A DNA stretch of 50,621 bases from Anaerolineales bacterium (GCA_017882045.1 JADGQF010000004.1:1-50621), one strand, 5' to 3'; shown: positions 23,525 to 32,206, counted from the stretch's first letter. Numbers and translations: made by a program. Notes: generated by a model from the sequence alone, not told the origin.

Positions 23525-24511
23525 TCAGCTTGCGGATCCCATCATCATCTCGCGCACCATGCGCGACGCTTCGGTGGCATCGCCGCGGCGGATCACTTCG
23601 GTGATGCGCTCGGCGCTCACGCGTTCCAGCATGCAGCCCATCGCGTCCAGCCAGCGGATGCTCTCGGCGATGGCGGCCTCGGTGTCCTCACGGTAAGGAT
23701 ACTGGTCCATGGAAAGGTAGCCGTCGTAGCCGACGTGGTCCAGCCAGTAGAGCAACTCCAGGTACTCTACTGTGTGCACCGAGCCGACCATCATGTCGTC
23801 ATCCCACAGACGGTAGTTGTCGTTGAGGTGCATGTGGAACAGCTTGCCGCCGGCCCGGTTAACGATGACGACGGATTCGGCGACGTTCTCATAGGCGGCC
23901 AATGCGTGGCCCACGTCGATCGTTACCCCCACGTTAGGCAGCCCTATCTCCTGCGCTACCAGCAGGGCGCCGGCGGCTGTGCCGAGGTAACTGTGGGTGC
24001 GCGGCTCTTTCGGCTTATATTCCAGCGCCAGTCGTACGTCGGGCCGGTACGCGGCGCACTCACGCAGGCCGTCGACCAGCCAGCCGTGTTCTTGCTCGTA
24101 GTCTGCCTGGAAAGAGTAGTCATAACCGTCCTGACCATTCCAGACGTTGACCAGGTCACAGCCCAGGTCGGCAGCGATGTCGAGCATGGCCCTGGTGTCC
24201 GCGATGGCCCGGGCGCGCACCTGAGGGTCCTTGGCCGTGAAGGCGCCGCGGCTGTAGACGGGGGAAGCAAAATGATCAGGGATGATGGAGACCAGTTTCA
24301 AGTTGTGGTCCTGCAACTGGCGACGCACTTCCTCCACGTTGCGCGTGGTGATGTGCCAGGTCCCCACCATCTCGACGCCAGCTAACCCCGGCGTTCTAGT
24401 GGCCGAATCGAAGAGCTGGGCCAGCGTGCGGTCCTCACCATAGCTCGAAAGGAAGCGGTCGGCGCGGTTGCCGAAGTTGCTGATGATCACGGAGTATTTG
24501 CGCTGTGGCAT
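23525..24511 (-). CDS. Xylose-isomerase-like TIM-barrel sugar isomerase/epimerase
   Basis: 328 residues. The AP-endonuclease-2/xylose-isomerase barrel fold is seen, with metal ligands in their usual places: Glu164 in [10 protein letters not shown], Asp199 and His202 in VTIDVGHAL, and His226/His228 with Asp231 in FHMHLNDN. The strand ending [13 protein letters not shown] carries a further acidic ligand candidate. Such enzymes interconvert aldoses and ketoses or epimerise ketoses using Mn or similar. The first gene of the minus operon, about 80 bases from its promoter. Substrate unknown; the kinase and dehydrogenase downstream suggest a small sugar or branched tetrose/pentose (inference). Confidence 0.82.
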   Translation of the reverse strand: MPQRKYSVIISNFGNRADRFLSSYGEDRTLAQLFDSATRTPGLAGVEMVGTWHITTRNVEEVRRQLQDHNLKLVSIIPDHFASPVYSRGAFTAKDPQVRARAIADTRAMLDIAADLGCDLVNVWNGQDGYDYSFQADYEQEHGWLVDGLRECAAYRPDVRLALEYKPKEPRTHSYLGTAAGALLVAQEIGLPNVGVTIDVGHALAAYENVAESVVIVNRAGGKLFHMHLNDNYRLWDDDMMVGSVHTVEYLELLYWLDHVGYDGYLSMDQYPYREDTEAAIAESIRWLDAMGCMLERVSAERITEVIRRGDATEASRMVREMMMGSAS

Positions 24512-24598
24512 GTCAGTCTCACTGGTCGATTGTCCGGCGCCGAGCGCCGGTCCGGTGAATCAGAGACGGTACTGCTCTTGACGAGGTAAGTGGCGGTT

Positions 24599-24627
24599 CT
24601 TATACCATGAACGAGGGCCTTTGTCAA
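24599..24627 (-). promoter_or_regulatory. Promoter of the isomerase-dehydrogenase-dhaK-dhaL operon
   Basis: TTGACA (24622-24627), 17 bases, TATAAG (24599-24604) on the minus strand. Five of six -10 bases and all six -35 bases match the consensus. Confidence 0.85.
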
Positions 24628-24639
24628 TCAGATCGTGCT

Positions 24640-24651
24640 GAAAACGATTTC
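24640..24651. promoter_or_regulatory. LacI/GalR-like palindrome GAAA-N4-TTTC between divergent promoters
   Basis: GAAAACGATTTC lies between the two -35 hexamers, with CG at its centre as in many LacI-family operators. No LacI-family gene is in the window. Confidence 0.45.
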
Positions 24652-24668
24652 CCGATTTCCCGGCCGGG

Positions 24669-24709
24669 TTGACAGGCGGGAACGCTTCATGTAAACTGCT
24701 GTACAGTTT
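24669..24709 (+). promoter_or_regulatory. Promoter of the sugar ABC operon with operator over the -10
   Basis: TTGACA (24669-24674), 17 bases, TAAACT (24692-24697). An inverted repeat AAACTG-CTGTA-CAGTTT (24693-24709) overlaps the -10 and the start of transcription, a position suited to repression. Confidence 0.7.
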
Positions 24710-24821
24710 CAGGCAGCCAGAGCCCCCGATCTCCGCGCAAAGAGGAGGTGAACGCCGTTCATACGCGCATGTCCTTTCGGTTATCCGTTGTTACCCCATC
24801 CCTATAAGAGGAGAGCACACC

Positions 24822-25871
24822 ATGAAGAAGCTGTCTGTCTTGTTCGCCGTCCTGCTCAGCATCGCGATGATCGCCGGCTGCGTACCCGCCCCCAGCACTC
24901 AGCCTGCTGCGCAACCGGCCGCCCAACAACCGGCTACCCAACAGCCAGCTGCGAGCGCTGAGAAGTACCAGATGGCGACGGTCGTCAAGATCACCGGCAT
25001 CAACTGGTTCAACGTCATGGAGACGGGCGTCAAGAAATTCGGCACCGACAACCCGAACGTGACGGCATTCCAGAAGGGTCCTGAGAAGGCCGACGCTGCA
25101 CTGCAGGTCCCAATCATCGAGGACCTCATCGCGCAGAAGGTCAACTCGCTGTGCGTCGTCCCCATGTCGCCTGAGTCCCTCGAACCCGTGCTGAAGAAGG
25201 CGATGGACAACAAGATCACCGTCATCACGCACGAAGCATCCAACCAGCAGAACATGGACTGGGACATCGAGGCCTTCGACAACACCGCCTACGGCGCGCA
25301 CCTGATGGACGCGCTGGCCAAGGGCATGGGCGAGGAAGGCGAGTACGCCGTCTACGTCGGCGCGCTGACCTCCAAGAGCCACAACGAGTGGGTTGACGGC
25401 GCGATCGCCCGCCAGAAGGAAAAGTACCCCAAGATGACGCTGGTGGTGGACAAGATCGAGACCGCCGATGACTCGCAGAAGGCCTACGAGAAGACCAAGG
25501 AACTGCTCAAGGCCCATCCGAATGTCAAGGGCTTCGAGGGCAGCGCCTCCACCGACGTCGGTGGCATAGGCCAGGCCATCGAAGAAGCCGGCCTCGCGGA
25601 CAAGACCTTCGTCGTCGGCACCAGCCTTGTCTCCATTGCCGGCAAGTACCTGACGACCGGCGCGGTCGACATGATCAGCCTGTGGAACCCGGCCGATGCC
25701 GGCTATGCCTGCAACAAGCTGGCCCTGATGAAGCTGCAGGGCAAGCAGATCGGCGACGGTACTGACCTGGGCATCCCTGGCTACAACAAGCTGATCGCCA
25801 AGGGCAAGGTCCTTTACGGCAACGCCTGGATCGACATCACCAAAGACAACATGGACAAGTACAACTTCTAG
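24822..25871 (+). CDS. Sugar ABC transporter substrate-binding lipoprotein (RbsB/rhamnose-binding-like)
   Basis: 349 residues from the ATG at 24822 (GAGGAGAG ahead). The signal peptide ends in a lipobox, MIAGC, so Cys20 should carry lipid. A Gln/Pro/Ala-rich tether (about 21-46) leads to the Peripla_BP_4 fold: [64 protein letters not shown] and [17 protein letters not shown]. The layout is that of RbsB, LsrB and rhamnose-binding proteins, which bind pyranose sugars or AI-2-like molecules. It captures substrate outside the membrane for the ATPase and permeases downstream. First gene of the operon, leader about 118 bases. Confidence 0.9.
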   Translation: MKKLSVLFAVLLSIAMIAGCVPAPSTQPAAQPAAQQPATQQPAASAEKYQMATVVKITGINWFNVMETGVKKFGTDNPNVTAFQKGPEKADAALQVPIIEDLIAQKVNSLCVVPMSPESLEPVLKKAMDNKITVITHEASNQQNMDWDIEAFDNTAYGAHLMDALAKGMGEEGEYAVYVGALTSKSHNEWVDGAIARQKEKYPKMTLVVDKIETADDSQKAYEKTKELLKAHPNVKGFEGSASTDVGGIGQAIEEAGLADKTFVVGTSLVSIAGKYLTTGAVDMISLWNPADAGYACNKLALMKLQGKQIGDGTDLGIPGYNKLIAKGKVLYGNAWIDITKDNMDKYNF

Positions 25872-25891
25872 TTCCAGGCGATATGAACAGC

Positions 25892-25922
25892 GGGCGCCGG
25901 CCGCGTTGCGCGGCCGGCGCCC
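25892..25922 (+). repeat. 14-bp GC hairpin between binding-protein and ATPase genes
   Basis: GGGCGCCGGCCGCG (25892-25905) pairs perfectly with 25909-25922 over a TTG loop. There is no T-run. In ABC operons such hairpins often protect the 5' message so that the binding protein is made in excess. Confidence 0.6.
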
Positions 25923-25968
25923 CGTCGGGTAATGGGGGCGCAGCGCCCACAGCGAACAGAGATGAAGC

Positions 25969-27462
25969 ATGCCTGAAGAACTGCTCTGCGTCAACAATAT
26001 TACCAAGTCCTATGCGGGCGTCAAGGCGCTGGAAGACGTCAGCCTGAACATCAACCGCGGCGAGATACACTGCCTGGTGGGCGAGAACGGGTCCGGGAAG
26101 TCGACCCTCATCAAGATCATCGCGGGGGTGGTGACGCCGGATGCCGGCGAGATTCACATCAACGGCAAGCACTACCCGAAGCTGCGTCCCATTGACTCGA
26201 TCCGGGAAGGGATCCAGATCATTTACCAGGACTTCTCCCTGTTCCCGAACCTGACGGTGGCCGAGAACATCGCCCTCAACCACGAGCTGGCGCGCGGCCA
26301 GAAGCTGGTGAACTGGCGGCGGGTACGCCAGGTGGCAACCGCGGCCATGCAGCAGATCGGCATCAAGCTCGACCTGGATGCGCGCGTGGAGCAGATATCG
26401 GTTGCGGATAAGCAGTTGACCGCCATTTCGCGCGCGCTCCTGCAGAACGCGCAGCTCATCATCATGGACGAGCCCACCACGGCCTTGACGCAGCGCGAGG
26501 TGCGCTCACTTTTCGCGGTCATCAAGAGCCTGCAGGCACGCGGCATTTCGATCCTGTTTGTCAGCCATAAACTCAATGAGGTCCTGGAGATTTCCAACAA
26601 GACGATGATCCTGCGCAACGGTCGCAAAGTGGTCGACGCTGACGCCAGGGAATTCGACAGGGCCAAGCTTGTTTACTACATGACGGGTCGGCAGATCGAC
26701 GATAGCACGTACGACTACCGGCCGGGCGAGCTTACGGTGCCCCTGCTCAAAGTCGAGAACCTCACCTCTCACGGTAACTTTAGTGACATTTCCTTTGAGC
26801 TGATGCCGGGCGAGATCCTGGGCATCACCGGCCTGCTGGGTTCCGGCCGCACGGAGCTGGCCCTGGCCTTGTTCGGCGTGCAGCCGGCCGACTCCGGAAC
26901 AATCTCAGTAGAAGGTAAGCCGGTCGAGATCTGCAGCATCCAGGATTCTATAGCGCACGGCATCGGCTACGTCCCCGAGGATCGCCTGACCGAGGGGCTT
27001 TTCCTCGACCAGTCGATCGGCCGCAACATCGTCGTGCGCACGATCGACAGGTACGTGGGCCGCGGGGGGCTGCTCGACGGGCGGGAGGTGGAGAAGGGCA
27101 TCCAGGCCGGAGTGAATCAGCTGAGCATCAAGGCCGGCTCGCCCGCCTTGCCCGTCAAGAGCCTTTCCGGCGGCAACCAGCAGCGCGTGGTGCTGGCGAA
27201 ATGGCTGGCCAGCTCGCCGCGCATCCTGGTCCTCAACGGACCGACCGTGGGCGTCGACATCGGTTCCAAGAGCGAGCTGCACGAGATCCTGCGCGAGCTG
27301 GCGCGGCAGGGTATGGGGCTGATCGTGATCTCGGACGATATCCCGGAGCTGATGCAGACCTGCAGCCGCATCCTGCTGATGCGGCGCGGCCGGCTCGTCG
27401 ACGAGTTCCGACGGCAGGACACCACTGAGAATCAACTGACGCTTAAGCTGACCGAGGCGTAA
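25969..27462 (+). CDS. Sugar ABC transporter ATPase, two nucleotide-binding domains (RbsA/MglA-like)
   Basis: 497 residues. Domain 1: Walker [10 protein letters not shown] (38-46), signature-region [15 protein letters not shown], and Walker [12 protein letters not shown]. Domain 2 (from about 255): GLLGSGRTE, a Walker A lacking Lys, as is common in the second half of this family; signature LSGGNQQ; and at about 419-430 [12 protein letters not shown], where the Walker B Asp and the catalytic Glu of LLDEPT are Asn and Gly. Domain 2 therefore looks unable to hydrolyse ATP, leaving one working site. It energises import with the two permeases that follow. Ends three bases before permease 1. Confidence 0.9.
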   Translation: MPEELLCVNNITKSYAGVKALEDVSLNINRGEIHCLVGENGSGKSTLIKIIAGVVTPDAGEIHINGKHYPKLRPIDSIREGIQIIYQDFSLFPNLTVAENIALNHELARGQKLVNWRRVRQVATAAMQQIGIKLDLDARVEQISVADKQLTAISRALLQNAQLIIMDEPTTALTQREVRSLFAVIKSLQARGISILFVSHKLNEVLEISNKTMILRNGRKVVDADAREFDRAKLVYYMTGRQIDDSTYDYRPGELTVPLLKVENLTSHGNFSDISFELMPGEILGITGLLGSGRTELALALFGVQPADSGTISVEGKPVEICSIQDSIAHGIGYVPEDRLTEGLFLDQSIGRNIVVRTIDRYVGRGGLLDGREVEKGIQAGVNQLSIKAGSPALPVKSLSGGNQQRVVLAKWLASSPRILVLNGPTVGVDIGSKSELHEILRELARQGMGLIVISDDIPELMQTCSRILLMRRGRLVDEFRRQDTTENQLTLKLTEA

Positions 27463-27465
27463 ATA

Positions 27466-28467
27466 TTGAAACAGATGCTGAAGACGAACGAATTCCTGGT
27501 GGCGCTGACGATCGTCGGGCTGTCGCTCGTGATCGGGCTGATCAGCCCTGCCTACTTCACCATCGCCAACCTGTTCGACCTGCTGCGCAGCGCCACGGTC
27601 ACCGGCATGCTGGCCCTGGGCGTCCTGATCGTCATCATCTCCGGCCAGATCGACGTCTCGTTCACCGCCATCACCGCGTTCTCCATGTACGTGACGGTCA
27701 AGATTCTCAACGCCATCGGTTTCAACGGCACGGTACTGGTAGCGTTCCTCATCTCGGCTCCCATCGGCCTCGCCCTGGGCCTCATCAACGCGGCCATCAT
27801 CTCGCGCTTCAAGCTGCCTACGCTGATCGTCACCCTCGGCACACAGAGCTTATTCCGCGGCTTCCTGCTCTTCTTCATTGGCAGCAACCTGATCCGTGAC
27901 ATCCCCGGTGGGATGGAGGCTTTCTGGAAAGCCAACCTGGTTACCCTGACGACGCCGGAAGGCGCTCTGACTCACCTGCACTCGTCGATCCTCCTGCTGG
28001 TGGCCGCCGCGCTGGTCACCTGGTTCCTGCTCAAGTACACCATGCTCGGGCGCGGCATCTACGCGCTGGGCGGCGCCCCCGAGGCGGCGGAACGCGCGGG
28101 CTTCAGCATCAACGGGATCCAGATGTTCATCTACGGGTACGTCGGGTTCCTGGCCGGGATCGCGGGAGTGGCTTACGGCTCGCTGAACCGCCAGGCCGAC
28201 CCGACCCGGTTGGTGGGTTCCGAGCTGGACGTGATCGCCGCCGTGGTATTGGGAGGCGCGATCATCACCGGCGGGCGAGGGTCCGTGATCGGCACGCTGC
28301 TGGGTGTTTTTTTGATCACCATCGTCAACAACAGCCTGATCCTGATGGGCATCCCCTCGATCTGGCAGAAGGTGGTCATCGGCCTCATCATCATCGTCGG
28401 TACTGGTCTGCCGGCCTATCAGAACCGCAGGGCCGTCGGGCGCCTGAGTGCTAACCTGGCAGAGTAG
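27466..28467 (+). CDS. Sugar ABC transporter permease 1 (RbsC/BPD_transp_2 family)
   Basis: 333 residues, TTG start at 27466 with GAGG eight bases ahead; an ATG at 27475 is too far from it. About ten hydrophobic segments, and family patterns: MLALGVLIVIISGQIDVSFTA near residue 45-65, LPTLIVTLGTQSLFRG (about 105), the ATPase-contact loop YALGGAPEAAERAGFSI (about 199), and VVLGGAIITGGRGSVIGT (about 259). It forms half of the transmembrane pore for the sugar. Starts three bases after the ATPase stop, so it is translationally coupled. Confidence 0.9.
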   Translation: MKQMLKTNEFLVALTIVGLSLVIGLISPAYFTIANLFDLLRSATVTGMLALGVLIVIISGQIDVSFTAITAFSMYVTVKILNAIGFNGTVLVAFLISAPIGLALGLINAAIISRFKLPTLIVTLGTQSLFRGFLLFFIGSNLIRDIPGGMEAFWKANLVTLTTPEGALTHLHSSILLLVAAALVTWFLLKYTMLGRGIYALGGAPEAAERAGFSINGIQMFIYGYVGFLAGIAGVAYGSLNRQADPTRLVGSELDVIAAVVLGGAIITGGRGSVIGTLLGVFLITIVNNSLILMGIPSIWQKVVIGLIIIVGTGLPAYQNRRAVGRLSANLAE

Positions 28468-28481
28468 GGAGCGCTTGTCCA

Positions 28482-29558
28482 ATGAGGATCAACAACGCGG
28501 GCACAACGGGACAGAGCCGGCCTGCCGGGACTCCGCCCAAGCTTTCCATCTTCAGCCTGGCCGCCCGTGACGGCAACCTGACGCGACTGTTCGTCATCAT
28601 GGTGGCCATCTTCGTGGTCATGAGCCTGGCCAGGCCCGATATCTTCCCGACCCTGTCGAACTTCAATTCGATGTCGGTGCAGATCCCTGAGATCGGCATC
28701 CTGGCCATCGCCATCATGCTCACCATGCTCACCGGCGGCATCGATCTCTCAGTGACCAGCACCGCGAACCTATGCGGCATTGTGACGGCGATCATCTTGA
28801 CGGCCCTGGTCCCCCCGACTGCCGCCGGCCCGCAGGTGGTGTTCGGCATCGCGGTAGCGGTGGCCGTCGCCATCACCATCGGATTGGCCTGCGGCCTGTT
28901 CAACGGCTATTTGATCTCCCGTGTCGGCATCACGCCCATCCTGGCCACGCTGGGCACCCTGACGCTGTACATGGGCATCGCGATCGCCATCACCAAGGGC
29001 ACGGCGATGTTTGCCGTGCCGCAGTTCCTATGGCTCGGCAGCGGCACGATCGTCGGCTTCGTGCCGGTTCCCCTGATCATCTTCGCGGCGCTGGCCCTCG
29101 TTTTCGCGCTCATCCTCAACCGCACGGCGTTTGGCTTTCGCCTGTACATGATGGGCACGAATGCCACAGCGGCCCGCTTCTCAGGCATCAACAATGCGCG
29201 CATGCTCGTGCAGACGTATATGCTGAGCGGCCTGCTGGCCTCGATCGCCGGCCTGATCTTCCTGGCCCGCAGCAATTCGGCCAAGGCCGATTACGGCAGC
29301 ACCTATATCCTGCAGGCCATCCTGATCGCGGTCTTGGGCGGCGTCAACCCGAGCGGCGGCTTTGGCAAGATAGCAGGTCTCGTCATGGCCTTGTTGTCGC
29401 TCCAGTTTCTCTCGAGCGGGCTCAGCATGCTGCTGATCCGCTACAGCGGGAGCAACTTCCTGAAGGAGTTCGCCTGGGGCGCGCTGCTGATCGCGGTCAT
29501 GGTCATCGATTACTACAGCAACCGCCGCCGGGATCGAGCGTTGGTGGAGAAGACGTAG
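28482..29558 (+). CDS. Sugar ABC transporter permease 2 (RbsC/BPD_transp_2 family)
   Basis: 358 residues. The N-terminal 30 residues are hydrophilic, then about ten membrane segments. Family patterns: GILAIAIMLTMLTGGIDLSV (about 70-90), GITPILATLGTLTLYMG (about 147), the coupling loop YMMGTNATAARFSGIN (about 223), and ILIAVLGGVNPSGGFGK (about 280). Two different permease genes suggest a heterodimeric pore, as in LsrCD or rhamnose transporters. Lies 14 bases after permease 1. No terminator is seen before the next gene. Confidence 0.9.
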   Translation: MRINNAGTTGQSRPAGTPPKLSIFSLAARDGNLTRLFVIMVAIFVVMSLARPDIFPTLSNFNSMSVQIPEIGILAIAIMLTMLTGGIDLSVTSTANLCGIVTAIILTALVPPTAAGPQVVFGIAVAVAVAITIGLACGLFNGYLISRVGITPILATLGTLTLYMGIAIAITKGTAMFAVPQFLWLGSGTIVGFVPVPLIIFAALALVFALILNRTAFGFRLYMMGTNATAARFSGINNARMLVQTYMLSGLLASIAGLIFLARSNSAKADYGSTYILQAILIAVLGGVNPSGGFGKIAGLVMALLSLQFLSSGLSMLLIRYSGSNFLKEFAWGALLIAVMVIDYYSNRRRDRALVEKT

Positions 29559-29590
29559 ACGCCTTTAGCCTGACCAAGGAAAGGGTGGGC

Positions 29591-29619
29591 TTGGGAGATT
29601 CGGCGAAGCGGAATATAAT
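29591..29619 (+). promoter_or_regulatory. Promoter of the GT-C gene, possibly leaderless
   Basis: TTGGGA (29591-29596), 17 bases, TATAAT (29614-29619). The -10 ends seven bases before the ATG at 29627. Confidence 0.5.
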
Positions 29620-29626
29620 ACAGCCG

Positions 29627-31144
29627 ATGATCGCCTCCCGCCAAGTTTCCCGTCCGACCTGGCCCCGCCTGGACGCCCTGCTTCTGGCCGTACTGCTGAT
29701 TGCCCGCCTGCGCATTGACACGCTGGCCGAAGCAGTCGGAGTACCGCTGCATATGAACGACGTGCCGCGCCAACCGCTGCTCGGCCATTTGCTCTCAGAC
29801 CAGGCCATGAAGTTGCTGGCTCAGCAGGGCCTGGTTGACCCGGTCGGCATGCTGCTGATCGTAGCCGCGCTGGCCTGCCTGGTCCTCTATCTTGTCGTCA
29901 GCGAGATCCACCGGAGCGAGAGGGTCGCCTATCGGGCCAAACTGCTGCTGATCTGGGCCATCTTGTTGCTGACGGTGTTCGCGCCGAGCATCAAGATGAT
30001 GTTGTTGCGTCAAGGCAGCGGCCCGGCCAGCTATAGCCACGACGGTGGCGTGATCCAGACCGAGGCGACGGTTAACTTCCTTCTCAGTGGCCGCAACCCC
30101 TACGTCGAGGATTACACCAAGACGCCCATGGCCGAATGGGGCATCAATGAGTTCCGGACTGCCCTTTACCATTACCCATACCTCCCCTGGACTTTCGTCT
30201 TTTCGGCGCCGTTCAAGGTGTTGGCCGACCACACCCTTGGCTGGTACGACCAGCGCATGGTCTATCTGCTGCTGTTCGCGTTGACGCTGGCCTTGCTACC
30301 CGGCCTGGCGCGGCAGCCACAAACCCGGCTCCTGCTCGTCATGTTGATCGGGCTGAACCCGATCATGGGATCGGATCTCATCTACGGGCAGAACGACAGC
30401 TTCGTGCTGGCCTGGATCGTCTTGAGCCTGTGGCTGTGGGTCAAGGCGACCGAGGGGCGAGAGCGGCGAGCAGACACCCCAGAAAAAGAGGACTCTGCGC
30501 CGGGAAGGGCTGGCGGCCGTGGCTGGTACCTGGCCTCGGCGGCGGCCTTCGGGCTGGCCTGCGCCAGCAAGCCGACGGCCTGGTTCCTCGCGCCGTTCTA
30601 CGTGGTGCTATTGGCGGGCAGCAACGAACTGCTCGATCAGGGCAAAGGCACCTGGGAACGCACGCGCGCCCGGTTAGCCGGCACGTTACGCAGCGCGTGG
30701 CCCGCCCTGGCAGCCGGCGCGCTGATCATCGGACCCTGGTTTGTGTGGAACCCGGCCGCCATGTACGATGATGTCTGGCGTTGGGCTAACGGCACCTCGG
30801 CCAGCGCGTACCAGATCTGGGGCTGGGGCGCCTCCAACCTCTTGCTGGCCTTCGGCTGGGTGTCCTCACGCTTTGCGTATTGGCCTTTCTGGATACCCGA
30901 GCTAGTGCTCGGCCTGCCCCTCATGGCCTGGCTGCTCTGGCGACAACTGCGTGAGAACAGCCTCGGACAGGCCCTGTGGGGCTACGGCCTGTTCATCCTG
31001 GTCTTCTTCTTCGTTTCACGCTTCCTCAACGAGAACTACCTGGGCTACCTGGTCGCGATCCTCGTACTTGGCGCCCTTGCCGATGCCGGCCCGCGCGCTC
31101 CGGCGGGCGATCAGCAGGTCCTGCCGCCTGCAAAACCAGCCTGA
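29627..31144 (+). CDS. GT-C superfamily membrane glycosyltransferase (DUF2029/GT87-like)
   Basis: 505 residues from the ATG at 29627. The alternative is a GTG at 29585 behind AAGGA, which would add 14 residues and read through the TATAAT. About ten membrane segments. An outer loop after the second or third segment has SHDGGVIQTEATVNFLLSG and GRNPYVEDY, the acidic loop typical of polyprenol-phosphate-dependent mannosyl or other hexosyltransferases. Later GQNDSFVLAWIVLSLWL and ASKPTAWFLAPF are also found in this group. A charged insert is at about 283-300. It acts on the outer membrane face with a lipid-linked sugar donor (family knowledge). Acceptor unknown. Terminator follows. Confidence 0.7.
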   Translation: MIASRQVSRPTWPRLDALLLAVLLIARLRIDTLAEAVGVPLHMNDVPRQPLLGHLLSDQAMKLLAQQGLVDPVGMLLIVAALACLVLYLVVSEIHRSERVAYRAKLLLIWAILLLTVFAPSIKMMLLRQGSGPASYSHDGGVIQTEATVNFLLSGRNPYVEDYTKTPMAEWGINEFRTALYHYPYLPWTFVFSAPFKVLADHTLGWYDQRMVYLLLFALTLALLPGLARQPQTRLLLVMLIGLNPIMGSDLIYGQNDSFVLAWIVLSLWLWVKATEGRERRADTPEKEDSAPGRAGGRGWYLASAAAFGLACASKPTAWFLAPFYVVLLAGSNELLDQGKGTWERTRARLAGTLRSAWPALAAGALIIGPWFVWNPAAMYDDVWRWANGTSASAYQIWGWGASNLLLAFGWVSSRFAYWPFWIPELVLGLPLMAWLLWRQLRENSLGQALWGYGLFILVFFFVSRFLNENYLGYLVAILVLGALADAGPRAPAGDQQVLPPAKPA

Positions 31145-31160
31145 AGCTTGCCGGGATGAA

Positions 31161-31196
31161 ATGGCCGGGACTTAGCAGTCGCGAGGTCCCGGCCAT
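31161..31196. terminator. Bidirectional terminator between the GT-C and RpiR genes
   Basis: Perfect 11-bp stem ATGGCCGGGAC/GTCCCGGCCAT with a 14-base loop in the 79-base convergent gap. CTTATTT follows on the plus strand and TTTCAT on the minus strand. Confidence 0.75.
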
Positions 31197-31223
31197 CTTA
31201 TTTGCGGGTTTACCCTATCCGGT

Positions 31224-32048
31224 TCAGGACAATTTCTGGAGAATCCGATTGATCTCCTCAGTGCGCTTGTTCGGCGTTTCCATCTGAGCGACTGCCAGGG
31301 TTTGGGTCACCGCCATCAGGATGGAATAAAGCCCGGTGAGGCTGGGCAGGCCGCCTGCCACTTCACCGGGAGCATATAGAAGATGTTCGGCGGCGCGTGC
31401 GGCCTGGCTGCTCAAGCTAGGCGTACAGGCGAGCGTCACCGCGCCCTCACTGCGAGCAAACGCCAGGGTGCGAGCCACTCCCGACGGACCCTCGAGCGGC
31501 GTCAAGCCGATAACGACGTCTTTCTTGACCAGGTGTACCAGGGCGCGGGCGCGCTCATAGACGTCGCCGCTGACATAACTTGCCGGCAGGCCGGCATCGT
31601 GCAACATCTGCGCGAACGACTCGGCCAGCGGCGCCGAGTAGGATTCGCCGAGCACGATGATGCGCGGGGCGGCCCGCAGAAGGTCAAACATGGTTTCCAG
31701 CGCGTCCAGGCTGTTATGAGCGAGGGCCTTCTCGAGATTGTTACGGTCCTGAGATACGAACCGCTGCACTCTCGCCTGGTATGTATCCTCAGTCTCAGCC
31801 GCTACGTAGCCCTGGCTCAGCTCCAGTTTCACCTGCTGCTGGATATCTTCAATCAACTCAGGATAGCCCGGATAGCCCAGGCGCTGAGCGAAGCGCACAA
31901 CAGTCGTAGTATCTACGTCAACCGCGTCGGCCAGAGCAGCCGCCGTCATGAAGGCTGCCGTTCGATAGTCGCTAAGTATGAAATCGGCGACCAGCCGGTA
32001 GCTGCGCGATAAGTGGTCGTAATGTTTGCGGATCTGTTCGCGAAACAT
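31224..32048 (-). CDS. RpiR-family transcription regulator (HTH + SIS domain)
   Basis: 274 residues. N-terminal HTH_6: SRSYRLVADFILSDYRTAAFMTAAALADAVDVDTTTVVRFAQRLGYPGYPEL (seen in two parts), the RpiR hallmark being TTVVRFAQRLGYPGY. A C-terminal SIS domain (about 125-255) has IIVLGESYSAPLAESFAQML and VVIGLTPLEGPSGVARTLAFARSEGA, which bind phosphosugars. GAGGTGA precedes the ATG. RpiR proteins control sugar-phosphate, hexosamine or MurNAc use. It could act on the sugar locus or the nearby envelope genes, and the repeats over its own promoter suggest autoregulation. Confidence 0.9.
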   Translation of the reverse strand: MFREQIRKHYDHLSRSYRLVADFILSDYRTAAFMTAAALADAVDVDTTTVVRFAQRLGYPGYPELIEDIQQQVKLELSQGYVAAETEDTYQARVQRFVSQDRNNLEKALAHNSLDALETMFDLLRAAPRIIVLGESYSAPLAESFAQMLHDAGLPASYVSGDVYERARALVHLVKKDVVIGLTPLEGPSGVARTLAFARSEGAVTLACTPSLSSQAARAAEHLLYAPGEVAGGLPSLTGLYSILMAVTQTLAVAQMETPNKRTEEINRILQKLS

Positions 32049-32070
32049 CTGTCACCTCAGGCAGATCAAA

Positions 32071-32117
32071 GTTGAAACATGCAACACTGATCGGAATAAT
32101 CAGTTGCAGTATACAAC
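32071..32117. promoter_or_regulatory. Three stacked inverted repeats downstream of and over the rpiR -10
   Basis: GTTG-N7-CAAC at 32071-32085, CTGAT-N7-ATCAG at 32087-32103, and GTTG-N7-CAAC at 32103-32117. Centres are at 32078, 32095 and 32110, so the outer two are 32 bases apart, about three helix turns. The third overlaps the -10 of the rpiR promoter. Confidence 0.55.
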
Positions 32118-32136
32118 ACATTATTTATCGTGTCAA
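32108..32136 (-). promoter_or_regulatory. Promoter of the RpiR gene
   Basis: TTGACA (32131-32136), 17 bases, TATACT (32108-32113) on the minus strand. Confidence 0.8.
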
Positions 32137-32177
32137 CGCTTTGTGTATCTATAAGGGCAATAAATATATATACGTCT

Positions 32178-32206
32178 TTGACAGAACCATAGTTCCAGGC
32201 TATTCT
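32178..32206 (+). promoter_or_regulatory. Promoter of the polysaccharide deacetylase gene
   Basis: TTGACA (32178-32183), 17 bases, TATTCT (32201-32206). The leader would be about 26 bases. The 190-base divergent gap holds this promoter, the rpiR promoter and the inverted repeats. Confidence 0.75.

Noticed and set aside
24759-26006. Minus-strand ORF of 415 codons
   Set aside because: Antisense to the sugar-binding lipoprotein, which has a lipobox, a ribosome site and a promoter.
28772-29626. 5' extension of the GT-C frame into the second permease gene
   Set aside because: The extension is His/Arg/Gly-rich and overlaps a clear permease in another frame. The membrane protein begins near 29627 (or 29585).
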